A stretch of 64,000 bases of DNA from an uncultured beta proteobacterium (GCA_903928055.1 CAIYPG010000076.1:31233-95232); one strand, 5' to 3'. Positions 15,171 through 25,210 are shown, counted from the first letter of the stretch. Numbers and translations: made by a program. The notes: a model not told the origin generated them from the letters alone.

Positions 15171-16882
15171 CGGACGGAGCCCTGGGCCGCTGATGCAGCA
15201 CCATAGGACTGGAGTCGGTCGCGTGTTTCCTGGAGGTTCTGGTCCCAGTCGCGATCGCTCTGGATCACCGTGGGCTTGATCAGAATCACCAGCTCCTTCT
15301 TGATTGCGGAGCGCACGCGGTTGCCGAACGCAGCACCGACACCCGGGGCATCCTGCGCACCGGGAATGCCGGATTTGCCCGCCTCGAAGCTGATCTGCAT
15401 CAGCCCGCCCAGCGCGATGATGTTTCCGTCCTGGACCCGCACCATGGTGTCCGTCTCATTGATCGTCGTCTTGGCGATGGTGAGCTCCTGCTGGCCGAGG
15501 CCGGCGCCGAAATTGAACGATAACGTCCCGTTGTCCACCCTGCTCACCAGCGGATGGATATGCAGAAGAATGTTTCCCTCGTCATCGACCTGGGGAGTGA
15601 TGTCAAGCGAGACGCCGGAGAAATAGGAAGAGAGCGTTGGCGTGAAGCTGACGCCGGTCTGTGCACCGGTTGTTGCATTCACAACCGGAGTGGCCTGGAC
15701 CTGGCTGACATAGTTCTGGTCGAGGCCGACCTTGAGCACGGCCTTCTGGTTGTTGAGCGTTGCCACGCGCGGACTGGACAACACCTGGATATTGCCCTGC
15801 GACTCGAGGAACGTGAGCAACAGGGAAAAATCCTGCGCCTGAAACGCGAGCCCCATCGCCGCCGATCCGGCAGAGCCCGCCGCAGCAGTCAATGCCGCCG
15901 CAGGCGAAAAGGTTGACGCCGGCGTCGAACTGCCAGCCCTCACACCCAGGCCCAATGATCCGGACGATGCTCCCAGTCCCGGCACGTTCCGTGCCGATGC
16001 AAGGGCCGCCCAGTTCACCCCGGACTGGGTTCCTTCGCTGAGCGTCACTTCGACGATCTTCGCCTCCAGTACGACCTGGCGCTCCACCGCGATGCGCATG
16101 GCCTTGAGGTAGGACTCCACTGCACGCAATTCGTCAGGCATGGCGCGCACAAGCACTACACCACTCTGGGAATTGACAATCACGTTCCGACCATCGACGG
16201 TACCGATCAAGGCCCGCAGAGAAGTGGTCAGGTCCGCCCAGAAATCGCTCTGTGTCCTCATGGAAACCGACGATGCCCCGGTCCCTGCAACCCCTCCCGG
16301 CTGTCCCGGAACATTGGTCGCTCCGACATTGGTCTGGGCCGCTGTCTGACCGGTATTCGTCGCAGTACTGTTGTTCCCGGAACTGACGGACATGTTGCTG
16401 GTGCCACTTCGCGTGCCAACCAGATAATTCACCTGGAACATCCGGGTCTGCATTCCGGCGGCCTGTACATACACACGAGTCCCGTCGATCCGGTATTCAT
16501 AGCCGTAGACCTCGCGGATGGCTTCCAGCGCCTCACGCACGGTCACATCCTTGAGCGTCACTGACACCATTCCGGACACTGCAGGATGCACCACCATGCT
16601 GTAGCGCGTTCCTGACACGATGGAAAGGAACACCTGCTGGGCCGGTGCATTGTTGACCACCAGGTCAAACCGAGGCTCGACCGGAACCAGCGGCTGTGCG
16701 TCCAACTCCGCACGCAACGGCGGCAGCAAGGCCTCATTGACCGCAGCCGATTGCTGCGGCGGCTGCACGTCCCGCTTTGCCTCCATCTCCTGAATGATGC
16801 GTGGGCTCACGCGATCGGAAACAGGTGGCGGCGCTGCACATGCCGTCATTAGCACAGACAACACCAGCAATGACTTCTTCAT
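15167..16882 (-). CDS. mshL: MshL-like secretin, outer membrane pore of the MSHA pilus
   Basis: A 571-residue secretin. The N-terminus is a lipoprotein signal (MKKSLLVLSVLMTAC, lipobox with Cys15). An STN-like domain follows (FDLVVNNAPAQQVFLSIVSG near 73), then an N-domain with a Ser/Thr/Asn/Gly-rich insert (about 160-205), and a C-terminal secretin core with VQVLSSPRVATLNNQKA-like sequence near 365-385 and ALGGLMQ near 498. It forms the outer membrane channel for the pilus. It overlaps mshK and mshM by four bases each. Confidence 0.92.
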   Translation of the reverse strand: MKKSLLVLSVLMTACAAPPPVSDRVSPRIIQEMEAKRDVQPPQQSAAVNEALLPPLRAELDAQPLVPVEPRFDLVVNNAPAQQVFLSIVSGTRYSMVVHPAVSGMVSVTLKDVTVREALEAIREVYGYEYRIDGTRVYVQAAGMQTRMFQVNYLVGTRSGTSNMSVSSGNNSTATNTGQTAAQTNVGATNVPGQPGGVAGTGASSVSMRTQSDFWADLTTSLRALIGTVDGRNVIVNSQSGVVLVRAMPDELRAVESYLKAMRIAVERQVVLEAKIVEVTLSEGTQSGVNWAALASARNVPGLGASSGSLGLGVRAGSSTPASTFSPAAALTAAAGSAGSAAMGLAFQAQDFSLLLTFLESQGNIQVLSSPRVATLNNQKAVLKVGLDQNYVSQVQATPVVNATTGAQTGVSFTPTLSSYFSGVSLDITPQVDDEGNILLHIHPLVSRVDNGTLSFNFGAGLGQQELTIAKTTINETDTMVRVQDGNIIALGGLMQISFEAGKSGIPGAQDAPGVGAAFGNRVRSAIKKELVILIKPTVIQSDRDWDQNLQETRDRLQSYGAASAAQGSVR

Positions 16883-17286
16883 TTGGTTATCCCCCGCGGC
16901 TGGCGCGGCGTCAGCACTGCCTTGGTGTCCGACTGGACACCGGTTCGCTTCTCGATATTGCCATAGAGCCTGATTTTCTCGATCAGTCCGCCATTACGCG
17001 TCGTGACCTCGGAATCGGTAATTCCGACGACGGTTGCATCCCCCAGCTTGCCACCCAATTTGCTGGTCTGTCCATTGGCCGTTACCTCCTTGCGACTGGA
17101 TGACAGAATGATGACCTGCCCACCACCGGCTGCCGGCACTGCAACGGCAGCCGCATTTCCCGTGGGCATCAGAAACTCCGCCGGCGGGCGCGTCGGATCA
17201 ATCAATCCCTGTGCAGCAGCAAGCGTGCCGGTCACCGCGAGCAAAAGCACAGCGCAAAGAATACGGGCGGTCAAAGCGCCAGCCAT
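16879..17286 (-). CDS. mshK: MshK-like pilus biogenesis protein
   Basis: A 135-residue small protein with a signal peptide (cleavage near LAAAQ, residue 26). The mature part begins LIDPTRPPAEF, a motif common to MshK and GspC/PilP-like periplasmic proteins. The GGQVIILSSSRKEVTANGQ strand pair near 55-73 also fits. It probably links inner-membrane MshI/J to the secretin. It overlaps mshJ by 16 bases. Confidence 0.8.
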   Translation of the reverse strand: MAGALTARILCAVLLLAVTGTLAAAQGLIDPTRPPAEFLMPTGNAAAVAVPAAGGGQVIILSSSRKEVTANGQTSKLGGKLGDATVVGITDSEVTTRNGGLIEKIRLYGNIEKRTGVQSDTKAVLTPRQPRGITK

Positions 17287-17927
17287 GTCTTGTCCGGACT
17301 GAAGGTGAACAGGGAGATTTTCAATGTGGTGACCGGGTAGGCCGCACTGAGATCCACCCCACCCCAGAATACTTTGGCAGGCAGATGCTCCAGGTCGGCC
17401 AGGTAAGAGACCAGATCCAGATAACCTCCGGACAAGGTCAGTTCGATGCCATGCCGGTACATTTGCCCGGCACCCTGTCCTTGCGCATTGCCGATGCTCT
17501 CCGGCGGCAAGGTCACCAACGCCGCGAGTTGAAGATGATGGTTGCGACGCAGTACCTCGCCCAGCAGCTCCGCCATGCGGTCCGGCGGAACAAGTTGCTT
17601 GCGGCGTTCGCTGATACTCCTGTCCAGTTCGGCAAGCTGACCGCGCAAGGCGGAAAGCCTTGCAGAGGACTCATTGCCCGAACCGGCGACCTTTGCACGC
17701 GCCAGCGCCTCCAGTTGCACGTTCCAGGACCTCATCTCTTCCTGTTGCGACTCGATCCGGCGCAGCTTGTCCGCACGCTCCGTCAATCGCGATGAAATAA
17801 AGGTATTGAAGCACCAGCCCACCAGAATGGCGGCGGCAGCCAGAAAAATCAGGGCACGCTCGCGCAGGCTCATCGCATCGACGCGATCGAGATAAGCACG
17901 CAATACGGCCGGCATGACCATACTCAA
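17271..17927 (-). CDS. mshJ: MshJ / PilO-like inner membrane protein
   Basis: A 218-residue bitopic membrane protein: short cytoplasmic tail, one transmembrane helix near residues 25-45 (RALIFLAAAAILVGWCFNTF), a coiled coil to about 115, then a ferredoxin-like C-terminal domain (GIELTLSGGYLDLVSYLADLEHLP). This is the MshJ/GspM/PilO architecture and forms the inner-membrane alignment complex. The start overlaps the end of the pilN-like gene by four bases. Confidence 0.82.
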   Translation of the reverse strand: MSMVMPAVLRAYLDRVDAMSLRERALIFLAAAAILVGWCFNTFISSRLTERADKLRRIESQQEEMRSWNVQLEALARAKVAGSGNESSARLSALRGQLAELDRSISERRKQLVPPDRMAELLGEVLRRNHHLQLAALVTLPPESIGNAQGQGAGQMYRHGIELTLSGGYLDLVSYLADLEHLPAKVFWGGVDLSAAYPVTTLKISLFTFSPDKTWLAL

Positions 17928-18520
17928 TTGACCTTGCTCTGCTGCGGCTGCGGTTCAGCGGGCAGCGGCGCGTTGACGGCATTGACGGGCTCGGCTGATG
18001 AAACCAGTGAAAACTCGACAAAGGACGACACCGGCTTGCCCGTGCCCGCCGCCAATTCACGTCTCGACAATTCCAGGCGCTCGAAAGGCCGCCCCTTCAG
18101 GACGGGCTCAAGCCCCAGCAACTGTATGTATTCCGGAAGCAATTCAGCACTCGTGGCGCGCCCCTTGACCGTCATCTGGCCACCACCCGCATCAACATGA
18201 ATGCCGGTCAACCAGACTCCGCTCAGCGGCCGCCTTGCGAACGCAGAGAGAAATGCCGAATATCCCGCGCTCGCCTCCGCACTGCCCGCCCGCAGCTCTG
18301 CGAGCATGGCCTGCCGTGCTGCAATGTTCTTTTCGAGTTCCTTGGATTCGGCATCGACCGCCTGCGCCGCCGCATCGGGTGACAGTTCCGCCGAAAGCTT
18401 GTTGAAACGCTCCTGCTGCTGCGTATGCGTACGAGCCGTTTCTTCCGCTCGGAGCGCCAAAGAAGTACGTTGAACTTCTATGTAGGCATAGAAGATCCCG
18501 AGCCCCAGCACCAGCAACAC
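17924..18520 (-). pseudogene. PilN / MshI-type protein lacking its N-terminus
   Basis: A 198-residue frame opening with GTG directly inside a transmembrane helix (VLLVLGLGIFYAYIEVQ), followed by a coiled coil and a PilN-like periplasmic domain (GVWLTGIHVDAGGGQMTVKGRA). PilN/MshI proteins normally have about 20-30 residues before the helix, including an INLY motif, and these are missing. An in-frame TGA lies four codons upstream of the GTG. The missing helix start (AVVMVW) is visible one frame over, which points to an extra base as well as a deletion. The rest of mshI is not found upstream; instead the coding sequence of a glycan ligase runs into it. Either a real truncation or an assembly error. 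Confidence 0.65.
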
Positions 18521-19467
18521 GCCAAACCATCACCACCGCGCGGAACGGCATCGCCGGCGGGACCCAGCCGAAAAAGGACAAACACTGAAAGCATCACCCC
18601 CGCAAATACGATGACTCGCAGTCGCGTTGACTTGTGCATGGCTTCAGCCCTGGACGCGAACCATATTGAGGCCAGGAGAATAATTGCCAGATACACCCAA
18701 GCCCCGCGTGAGCCGGCATACGCCATCGCCACCGCCATGGGAATCGCCAGCAAAAATCCCGTCACAATGCCGATCCGTCGCAAGGCAATCAGAAAGCCGA
18801 CTGACGCAATACCGCAGGCAACATAGTTTGCAAAAAGATTGCGTTGCGCCAGCACCCCGTACATTCCGGCCAGCGGCGCTCCTTCCACAAGGCGCCCAAA
18901 GATTGTCTCGATCTGAAAGAACTGCATGTATCCCGTAATGGCCACCAGCCAGCCACCAGCCGCAATGAATCCGGCCAGCACGCAACTCGCGCGCTCCAGA
19001 CCAAAGCGTTCACGCAGTCCGGCTCCAGACCATACGAGAATCGCTGCCCAAAGTGCATACATGACACCAAGTACGCTGCGCTGGGGATAGGCAACCAACC
19101 CAATCGATATCTGGAAAAACAGTACGACGCACAACCCGAACAATGACAACGACAGCCAAGGCAGCAGCGGCGGGTCATCACCCATCCTCAACAATACGGA
19201 TGCAACCACAAGCAAGCCAATAAGAAATGCCATCCACTCGCCATAAAACGTCAATAGCGGATAGTCATGATATGGAAAGATGAATGGCAAGAAAACGGCC
19301 AGCCCGGCAAGCACCAAACTCGGAGATGCAAGATGCCAACGTCTTCTTATTTCCAACAATCCCGATGACATATGCCGTTGCACCAAATTCCACGCAAAGA
19401 TTTGAGTATAACGAGCCTTGCCAAGGGTAGCGGCAATTTGATCACCAAAGGCGAGCACTCTTGTCAT
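18478..19467 (-). pseudogene. Truncated O-antigen / pilin glycosylation ligase (Wzy/PglL-like)
   Basis: A 329-residue hydrophobic protein. About eight transmembrane helices are visible, with the Wzy_C-type segment VAMAYAGSRGAWVYLAIIL near 255 and GVLAQRNLFANYVACGIAS near 215. Full-length PglL/WaaL ligases run to about 550-600 residues with a large C-terminal part, which is absent. The last 25 residues (from about GDAVPRGGDG) look out of frame and cover the PilN start region. A PglL-type enzyme beside a pilus cluster would glycosylate pilin. The start is uncertain: ATG 19467 or ATG 19371, with no clear ribosome site for either. Confidence 0.65.
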
Positions 19468-19533
19468 CAAAGGGACGGTGTACAGGTATGATATGGATCA
19501 CTGCACTGCCAAATTCCTGAACACGACGGCCGA

Positions 19534-20088
19534 ATGAACTACTGTGATAACTGCGGCGCCAAAGTCGCCATCCGAATCCCCGCCGGAGACGATAAGCCAC
19601 GCCACGTATGCGACAACTGCGGCACCATCCATTACCGCAATCCGCTCATGGTGATCGGGTCGATCCCCGAGTGGGAGGACAAGATACTGCTCTGCAAGCG
19701 CGCCATCGAGCCCCGGCTGGGCAAATGGACCCTGCCTGCAGGTTTCATGGAGCTTGGAGAATCGACCGCAGAGGCAGCTTCTCGCGAAACGCTGGAAGAG
19801 GCCAACGCCCGCATTGAAATCACCGGAATCTACACGCTGCTGTCAGTACCGCATGTCAATCAGGTGCACATCTTCTACCGCGCAAGATTGCTGGACCTCG
19901 ATTTCGGTCCGGGCACCGAAAGCCTTGAGGTCGCGCTGTTCCGTGAGGACGAGATTCCCTGGGAAGAAATCGCGTTCCGCACCATTACGACGACCCTGCG
20001 ACATTACTACGCCGACCGCAAGGCGCGTGACTTCCAGGTGCACACCGGCGACATCCTTCCGCAGTCGAAATCAGTCCGGAGCAGCTGA
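19534..20088 (+). CDS. Nudix hydrolase with N-terminal zinc ribbon
   Basis: A 184-residue Nudix enzyme. It opens with a zinc ribbon, YCDNCGAKV near residue 3 and HVCDNCGTIHYRNP near 24 (CXXC...CXXC). The Nudix box starts with G at about residue 70 (GFMELGE) and carries the REtlEE core at about 84-89, with Asn for the last conserved Gly. Members with this ribbon hydrolyse NADH-type or ADP-ribose-type nucleotides; the precise substrate cannot be read from the sequence. It is divergent from the truncated ligase and convergent with amtB. Confidence 0.85.
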   Translation: MNYCDNCGAKVAIRIPAGDDKPRHVCDNCGTIHYRNPLMVIGSIPEWEDKILLCKRAIEPRLGKWTLPAGFMELGESTAEAASRETLEEANARIEITGIYTLLSVPHVNQVHIFYRARLLDLDFGPGTESLEVALFREDEIPWEEIAFRTITTTLRHYYADRKARDFQVHTGDILPQSKSVRSS

Positions 20089-20103
20089 TTCGGGCCACGC
20101 AAC

Positions 20104-21297
20104 TCACCTTTCCGGAGTGGCGGTGATGCGGTGAATGGACAAATCGGCGCCATTCAACTCCTGTTCCGGATCCAGCCGTATCCCGAATATCAGCTTGATC
20201 GTACCGTAGACCAAAAGGCCACCGGAGAATCCGACTGCCACCCCGAGACCCGTTCCGGCAAGTTGGGCCATGAATGATACCCCGCCCATTCCTCCCAGAG
20301 CCTTTGAGCCGAAAATGCCGGCGGCAATGCCTCCCCAGGCACCGCACAGTCCGTGCAACGGCCAGACTCCCAGCACGTCGTCGATACGCCAGCGGTTTTG
20401 TGTCAGGGTAAACATGAATACGAAGATCAGCCCCGCCGCAGCGCCAACCACCAGCGCCCCAACCGGATGCATGACATCGGAGCCCGCACACACCGCCACC
20501 AGGCCTGCAAGCGGTCCGTTGTGGACAAAGCCCGGATCGTTGCGCCCTGCGATCAATGCGGCCAGAGTCCCGCCAACCATTGCCATCAGCGAATTCACTG
20601 CCACCAGGCCACTGACCTTGTCCAGCGTCTGCGCAGACATCACGTTGAAGCCGAACCAGCCCACCGCCAGCACCCAGGCACCCAACGCCAGAAACGGGAT
20701 GTTCGAGGGCGGATGAGCCACCATGGGCTTGCCATCCTTGGCATAGCGACCGCTGCGGGCACCAAGCAGCAATACTGCGCCAAGCCCTATCCATCCACCG
20801 ACCGCATGGACCACGACCGACCCCGCAAAGTCGTGGAATTCAGATCCAAAGGCCGACTTGATCCACGACTGCACGCCATATCGCTGGTTCCAGGCAATGC
20901 CTTCGAAGAAGGGATATACCAGCGCCACGATGCAGAAAGAGGCCAGAAGCTGGGACCAGAATCGCGCGCGCTCGGCAATGCCCCCGGAGACAATGGCCGG
21001 CACTGCGGCCGCGAATGTCAGCAGGAAGAAAAACTTGACCAGTTCGTAGCCATTGCGCTGTGCCAGCGTTTCCGCATCCACAAGAAAGCCGCCGCCGTAG
21101 GCGATGGCATAGCCGATGAAAAAATAGGCCAGGGTCGAAACTGCAAAATCAGTCAGTATTTTCACCAGCGCATTGACCTGATTCTTGGATCGTACCGTTC
21201 CCAATTCAAGGAAAGCGAACCCGGAATGCATGGCCAGCACAAGGATTGCCCCCAGCAGCAGGAATAGCGTGTCTGCGCCAGTCTTGAGATTTTCCAT
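20104..21297 (-). CDS. amtB: Ammonium transporter (Amt family)
   Basis: A 397-residue membrane protein with about 11 helices. Family marks: the first helix GADTLFLLLGAILVLAMHSGFAFLELGTVRSKN, HDFAGSVVVHAVGGW (first pore His), and WPLHGLCGAWGGIAAG (second pore His). ATG 21297 is preferred because GGAGGGG lies just upstream. No glnK is adjacent, although the two are often paired. The C-terminal tail (RLDPEQELNGADLSIHRITA) is present, so GlnK-type control remains possible. The 147-base gap to aat holds no site I can call with confidence. Confidence 0.94.
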   Translation of the reverse strand: MENLKTGADTLFLLLGAILVLAMHSGFAFLELGTVRSKNQVNALVKILTDFAVSTLAYFFIGYAIAYGGGFLVDAETLAQRNGYELVKFFFLLTFAAAVPAIVSGGIAERARFWSQLLASFCIVALVYPFFEGIAWNQRYGVQSWIKSAFGSEFHDFAGSVVVHAVGGWIGLGAVLLLGARSGRYAKDGKPMVAHPPSNIPFLALGAWVLAVGWFGFNVMSAQTLDKVSGLVAVNSLMAMVGGTLAALIAGRNDPGFVHNGPLAGLVAVCAGSDVMHPVGALVVGAAAGLIFVFMFTLTQNRWRIDDVLGVWPLHGLCGAWGGIAAGIFGSKALGGMGGVSFMAQLAGTGLGVAVGFSGGLLVYGTIKLIFGIRLDPEQELNGADLSIHRITATPER

Positions 21298-21444
21298 TGC
21301 CCCTCCACTAATCATTTATTATTGACAGTCATATTCCGACCGTTCCGGGTAGCATTATGCAATGTTGTATGCGAGCTTGCGTACTAGATATTGAATGGCT
21401 TGCACGGTTCGACATGACCGGGCGATGCCGTACACTGGCTCAAA

Positions 21445-22149
21445 ATGATTCCATGGCTACGTCAAGACCTGACCTTTCCGCCCCTTGCGACAGCGCTGGT
21501 TGAGCCCAGCGGGTTGCTGGCGGCGGGCGGTGACTTGTCTCCCGGCCGACTCCTTGCCGCCTACCGGCTGGGCATATTCCCATGGTATTCGGAAGGAGAC
21601 CCCATCCTCTGGTGGAGCCCGGACCCGCGCATGGTGCTATTCCCATCAGAGTTCAGGATCAACCGCTCCCTGGCTAAGACGCTCAGGAATCGCCACTACG
21701 CCATTTATTTCGACACCGCCTTTGAAGCAGTCATGGAGGCCTGCGCAGCCCCTCGATCCAGCCAGCCCGGAACCTGGATTTCCACCGAAATGAAGGCGGC
21801 CTACTGCCGCCTTCATGAACTGGGCCATGCCCATTCAGTCGAGACCTGGATCGACGGAACACTTGCCGGCGGCCTGTATGGCGTCGCCCTAGGGCGAGCG
21901 TTCTTTGGAGAATCGATGTTTTCACGGGAACGGGATGCCTCCAAGGTCGCTCTCGCCGCGCTGGTTTCGCACCTTGACCGCGAAGGCTTTGGCATCATCG
22001 ACTGTCAGATGCATACCAGCCATCTGGAATCCCTTGGCGCACGCCCCATCCCGAGGACGGCCTTTTCCAGGCTGCTCGGAGAATTGGTAGACTATCCACG
22101 GGATCTTGGCAGGTGGACTACTGCTTCATTCAGCCATTCACCGACTTAA
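21445..22149 (+). CDS. aat: Leucyl/phenylalanyl-tRNA--protein transferase
   Basis: A 234-residue enzyme that adds Leu or Phe from tRNA to proteins with N-terminal Lys or Arg, marking them for ClpS/ClpAP. Motifs include [26 protein letters not shown] at the start, [23 protein letters not shown] near 40-62, and [15 protein letters not shown] near 145. It is 14 bases before bpt, so both N-end rule transferases are probably made from one transcript. Confidence 0.95.
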   Translation: MIPWLRQDLTFPPLATALVEPSGLLAAGGDLSPGRLLAAYRLGIFPWYSEGDPILWWSPDPRMVLFPSEFRINRSLAKTLRNRHYAIYFDTAFEAVMEACAAPRSSQPGTWISTEMKAAYCRLHELGHAHSVETWIDGTLAGGLYGVALGRAFFGESMFSRERDASKVALAALVSHLDREGFGIIDCQMHTSHLESLGARPIPRTAFSRLLGELVDYPRDLGRWTTASFSHSPT

Positions 22150-22163
22150 TTCGCGATGCGCCC

Positions 22164-22910
22164 ATGTCCAAGCTGAACGATCTGCCGCATACCGTACTGC
22201 AGTTTTACGTGACTGCGCCGTATCCCTGCAGCTATCTTTCGGGTCGGCTGGCACGCTCTCAGGTTGCGACACCCAGCCATCTGATTGGCAGCGAGTTGTA
22301 CGGTGACTTGGTGCGCGCCGGCTTTCGCCGATCCGGCATCTTCACCTATCGTCCCTACTGCGATCATTGCCAGGCCTGCGTCCCAGTACGCGTTCCAGTG
22401 GAGGCGTTCACTCCGAGCCGAAGCCAGCGCAGGGCTCTGCGCAGACACCAGGGCTTGGTGCCGACCTTGGCCAACCTGCGGTTTCGCGTTGAACACTACG
22501 CGCTCTATCTGCGCTATCAGGCAAGCCGCCACGCCGGCGGCGGTATGGATCAGGACAGCCGGGACCAGTATGCCCATTTTCTGCTGCAAAGCCGCGTCAA
22601 TACGCGGCTGGCCGAGTTTCGCGAAGACAACCGCCTCCTGATGGTTTCCATTCTTGACCAATTGAACGATGGCCTTTCGTCCGTCTACACGTTCTTCGAA
22701 CCAGACGTGCTCAATACCAGTTTCGGCACTTACAACATCATCTGGCAGATTGAGCAGTGTCGGGCACTGGGGCTGCCCTACCTTTATCTGGGCTACTGGA
22801 TAAGGGACAGCCGGAAAATGGCCTACAAGGCAGGCTTCCGCCCGATTGAAGGCTTTGTCGACGGACAGTGGCGACAACTGACCGAAGCGGAGATCAAGGG
22901 CTTGGCGTGA
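22164..22910 (+). CDS. bpt: Aspartate/glutamate leucyl-tRNA--protein transferase (Bpt)
   Basis: A 248-residue bacterial member of the arginyltransferase fold that adds leucine to N-terminal Asp or Glu. Visible: the N-terminal Cys region [15 protein letters not shown], then [23 protein letters not shown] near 58-80, and the C-terminal GNAT-like half with [33 protein letters not shown] 22164 gives the family start (MSKLNDLPH); an upstream in-frame GTG would overlap aat. With aat it completes the N-end rule input branch. Confidence 0.93.
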   Translation: MSKLNDLPHTVLQFYVTAPYPCSYLSGRLARSQVATPSHLIGSELYGDLVRAGFRRSGIFTYRPYCDHCQACVPVRVPVEAFTPSRSQRRALRRHQGLVPTLANLRFRVEHYALYLRYQASRHAGGGMDQDSRDQYAHFLLQSRVNTRLAEFREDNRLLMVSILDQLNDGLSSVYTFFEPDVLNTSFGTYNIIWQIEQCRALGLPYLYLGYWIRDSRKMAYKAGFRPIEGFVDGQWRQLTEAEIKGLA

Positions 22911-22931
22911 TTCAATTGCTACAATAGCGAC

Positions 22932-23942
22932 ATGCTTTATCGCGTTGTCCGCCCCCTGATGTTCCGGCTGGATCCGGAAACGGCACATTCCCTCACGCTC
23001 AGATCCCTGGCCATGCTGCAATCAGCGGGCATGGCCAAACTGCTGGCAGGCAGGATTGCGCACAAGCCCGTCCGAGTCATGGGACTGGACTTTCCCAATC
23101 CTGTGGGTCTTGCTGCCGGCCTCGACAAACATGCCGAATTCGTTGATGCGCTGGCATCGCTTGGCTTCGGTTTTCTCGAAGTCGGCGGTGTAACCCCACG
23201 ACCCCAGCCCGGCAATGCCCGCCCGCGCGTATTCCGACTGCCCACCGCCGAAGCCATCATCAACCGGTTCGGATTCAACAGCGTCGGCGCAGAAAAATTT
23301 GCCAAGAATCTCCGCCTCGCACGTTTCAAGGGCATTCTTGGCGTCAATTTGGGCAAGAACAAGGACACGCCCATTTGCAATGCCGCCCAGGACTATGCGT
23401 ATTCACTGGAGAAAATTTATCCGCTGGCCCACTTTGCCACCATCAATATTTCCTCCCCGAACACCGCAAACCTGCGCGACCTTCAGTCGGCCGACGAACT
23501 GGCGCCACTGCTAGCGACCCTGCACCGGGTGCGGGAAGACCTTGCCCAGCAGCACGGACGGCGGGTTGCACTAGCCGTGAAAATCGCCCCGGACATTGAC
23601 GATGCTGGGATTGAAGCCATTGCCAGTGTGGCTGTTGAGCAGAAAATGGATGCAATCATCGCCACCAATACCACCCTGTCCCGTGAAGGCGTGCGCGGCA
23701 TGAGGCATGCCGAAGAGCAGGGCGGGTTATCTGGGGCGCCGCTGCGCGAAGCCTCGACAGTGGTGATCCGCAAGCTCTCGCGTGCACTGGATGGAGCATT
23801 GCCGATCATCGGTGTTGGCGGCATTATGTCCGCTGAACATGCTCGCGAAAAACTCGATGCCGGCGCCAGTCTGCTCCAGCTTTACTGCGGACTCGTCTAT
23901 CGCGGCCCCGGCGTGGTGGCCGACATCGTCAACGGCCTGTAA
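22932..23942 (+). CDS. pyrD: Dihydroorotate dehydrogenase, quinone-dependent (class 2)
   Basis: A 336-residue enzyme that oxidises dihydroorotate to orotate in pyrimidine synthesis and passes electrons to membrane quinone. The N-terminal helical part (MLYRVVRPLMFRLDPETAHSLTLRSL) is the membrane-binding, quinone-tunnel domain that marks class 2. FMN barrel features: GLAAGLDKHAEFVDALASLG, NISSPNTANLRDLQ with the catalytic Ser, KIAPDIDD, ATNTTLSREGV and IIGVGGIMS. It is directly followed by rsxB. Confidence 0.95.
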   Translation: MLYRVVRPLMFRLDPETAHSLTLRSLAMLQSAGMAKLLAGRIAHKPVRVMGLDFPNPVGLAAGLDKHAEFVDALASLGFGFLEVGGVTPRPQPGNARPRVFRLPTAEAIINRFGFNSVGAEKFAKNLRLARFKGILGVNLGKNKDTPICNAAQDYAYSLEKIYPLAHFATINISSPNTANLRDLQSADELAPLLATLHRVREDLAQQHGRRVALAVKIAPDIDDAGIEAIASVAVEQKMDAIIATNTTLSREGVRGMRHAEEQGGLSGAPLREASTVVIRKLSRALDGALPIIGVGGIMSAEHAREKLDAGASLLQLYCGLVYRGPGVVADIVNGL

Positions 23943-24572
23943 ATGGCATCCATCGACCAGCCAAAGGTCGCGGACATTGATGCCCTCCTCCCGCAAACGC
24001 AGTGCACGAAATGCGGGTATCCGGGCTGCCGTCCATATGCCGAGGCCATTTCTTCCGGGACAGCGGACATCAATCAGTGCCCGCCGGGAGGGGAATCCGG
24101 GATTCGCGCGCTCGCCATCTTGCTTGGGCGGCCCTACATCCCCCTCAATCCGGCCAATGGCGTGGAGACACCGCGTCGCGTCGCGTTGATCGACGAGCAA
24201 TCCTGCATTGGCTGCACGCTTTGCATTCAGGTCTGCCCGGTCGATGCCATCGTCGGGTCGGCAAAGTACATGCATACGGTGATCACCGACCATTGCACCG
24301 GATGCAACCTTTGTTTGCCCCCCTGCCCTGTCGACTGCATTACCATGGCTCCGATGGCCGATGGCGACACCCCTTGGACAGTCAGCCAGGCCGGCCTTGC
24401 ACGCAAACACCACGAACGCCGAGAACAACGACTGCGCTCGGGCCGAGACATGCCAGACGGGCAATCGGGATACTCCGCATCTTCAAGCAGCTTCGACGCC
24501 GTGAAACAAACGCTGGCGATGGCTGCGATTGCCCGCGCCCGGGCAAAACGCCGGAAATCCGCACTCCGATGA
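23943..24572 (+). CDS. rsxB: RnfB/RsxB-type ferredoxin
   Basis: A 209-residue iron-sulfur protein. The first cluster motif is [15 protein letters not shown] near 21-33 with a later Cys in INQCPPGG, as in RnfB. Two further 4Fe-4S motifs follow: [12 protein letters not shown] and [12 protein letters not shown]. The long N-terminal membrane helix of true RnfB is missing, and no other rnf genes lie nearby. In betaproteobacteria such stand-alone RnfB-like proteins commonly sit next to nth; the electron partner is unknown. The start directly abuts pyrD, and the stop overlaps nth. Confidence 0.88.
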   Translation: MASIDQPKVADIDALLPQTQCTKCGYPGCRPYAEAISSGTADINQCPPGGESGIRALAILLGRPYIPLNPANGVETPRRVALIDEQSCIGCTLCIQVCPVDAIVGSAKYMHTVITDHCTGCNLCLPPCPVDCITMAPMADGDTPWTVSQAGLARKHHERREQRLRSGRDMPDGQSGYSASSSSFDAVKQTLAMAAIARARAKRRKSALR

Positions 24573-25210
24573 ATCCCGAAAAGAGACGGCGGATATTCGA
24601 GCGGCTGCGCTCGGCAAACCCCAAACCCGCCACCGAACTCGTTTACCGCACGCCTTTTGAGTTGCTGATTGCGGTCATGCTTTCTGCCCAAGCGACTGAC
24701 AAGAGCGTCAACCTTGCCACCCATGGACTGTTCACACGCGCCAATGCGCCGCGAGGCATCCTGGAACTCGGCGAAACCCGGCTTATCTCGCACATCAAGA
24801 CCATCGGGCTGTTTCGCACCAAGGCAAGGCACATCATCGAGACCTGCCGTATTCTCGTCGAAAAACATGGCAGCAGGGTCCCAGAATCGAGAGAAGCACT
24901 CGAAGCATTGCCAGGTGTCGGCAGAAAAACCGCAAATGTCATCCTGAATACGGCATTCGGGCATCCGACAATCGCCGTAGACACCCATATCTTCCGTGTG
25001 GCAAACCGGACCGGACTGGCACCAGGCAAGGATGTCCGCCAAGTTGAGGACAAACTGCTCAAATTCGTGCCCGAAGAGTATCGCCTGGATGCACACCACT
25101 GGCTGATCCTGCATGGCCGTTACGTGTGCAAGGCACGTGCGCCAGAATGCCCACAATGCAAAATCGGCGACCTGTGCGAATTCCGCGCAAAAACCAAGGC
25201 AGCGCGCTGA
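24569..25210 (+). CDS. nth: Endonuclease III
   Basis: A 213-residue DNA glycosylase/AP lyase that removes oxidised pyrimidines. Evidence: helix-hairpin-helix [15 protein letters not shown] with catalytic Lys, [11 protein letters not shown] with catalytic Asp, and the C-terminal C-x6-C-x2-C-x5-C iron-sulfur motif ([17 protein letters not shown]). ATG 24569 overlaps the rsxB stop (ATGA). The next gene starts on the A of its own TGA. Confidence 0.95.
   Translation: MNPEKRRRIFERLRSANPKPATELVYRTPFELLIAVMLSAQATDKSVNLATHGLFTRANAPRGILELGETRLISHIKTIGLFRTKARHIIETCRILVEKHGSRVPESREALEALPGVGRKTANVILNTAFGHPTIAVDTHIFRVANRTGLAPGKDVRQVEDKLLKFVPEEYRLDAHHWLILHGRYVCKARAPECPQCKIGDLCEFRAKTKAAR

Noticed and set aside
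17924..18520. A normal complete PilN starting with GTG at 18520.
   Set aside because: The frame opens in the middle of the membrane helix, lacks the conserved cytoplasmic start and has a stop four codons upstream.
21298..21444. A sigma-54 promoter for amtB.
   Set aside because: I searched both strands of the gap for GG-N10-GC with the usual context and found no convincing match.
23943..24572. A full Rnf electron-transport operon.
   Set aside because: Only the RnfB-like ferredoxin is present, and it lacks the membrane helix; the neighbours are pyrD and nth.
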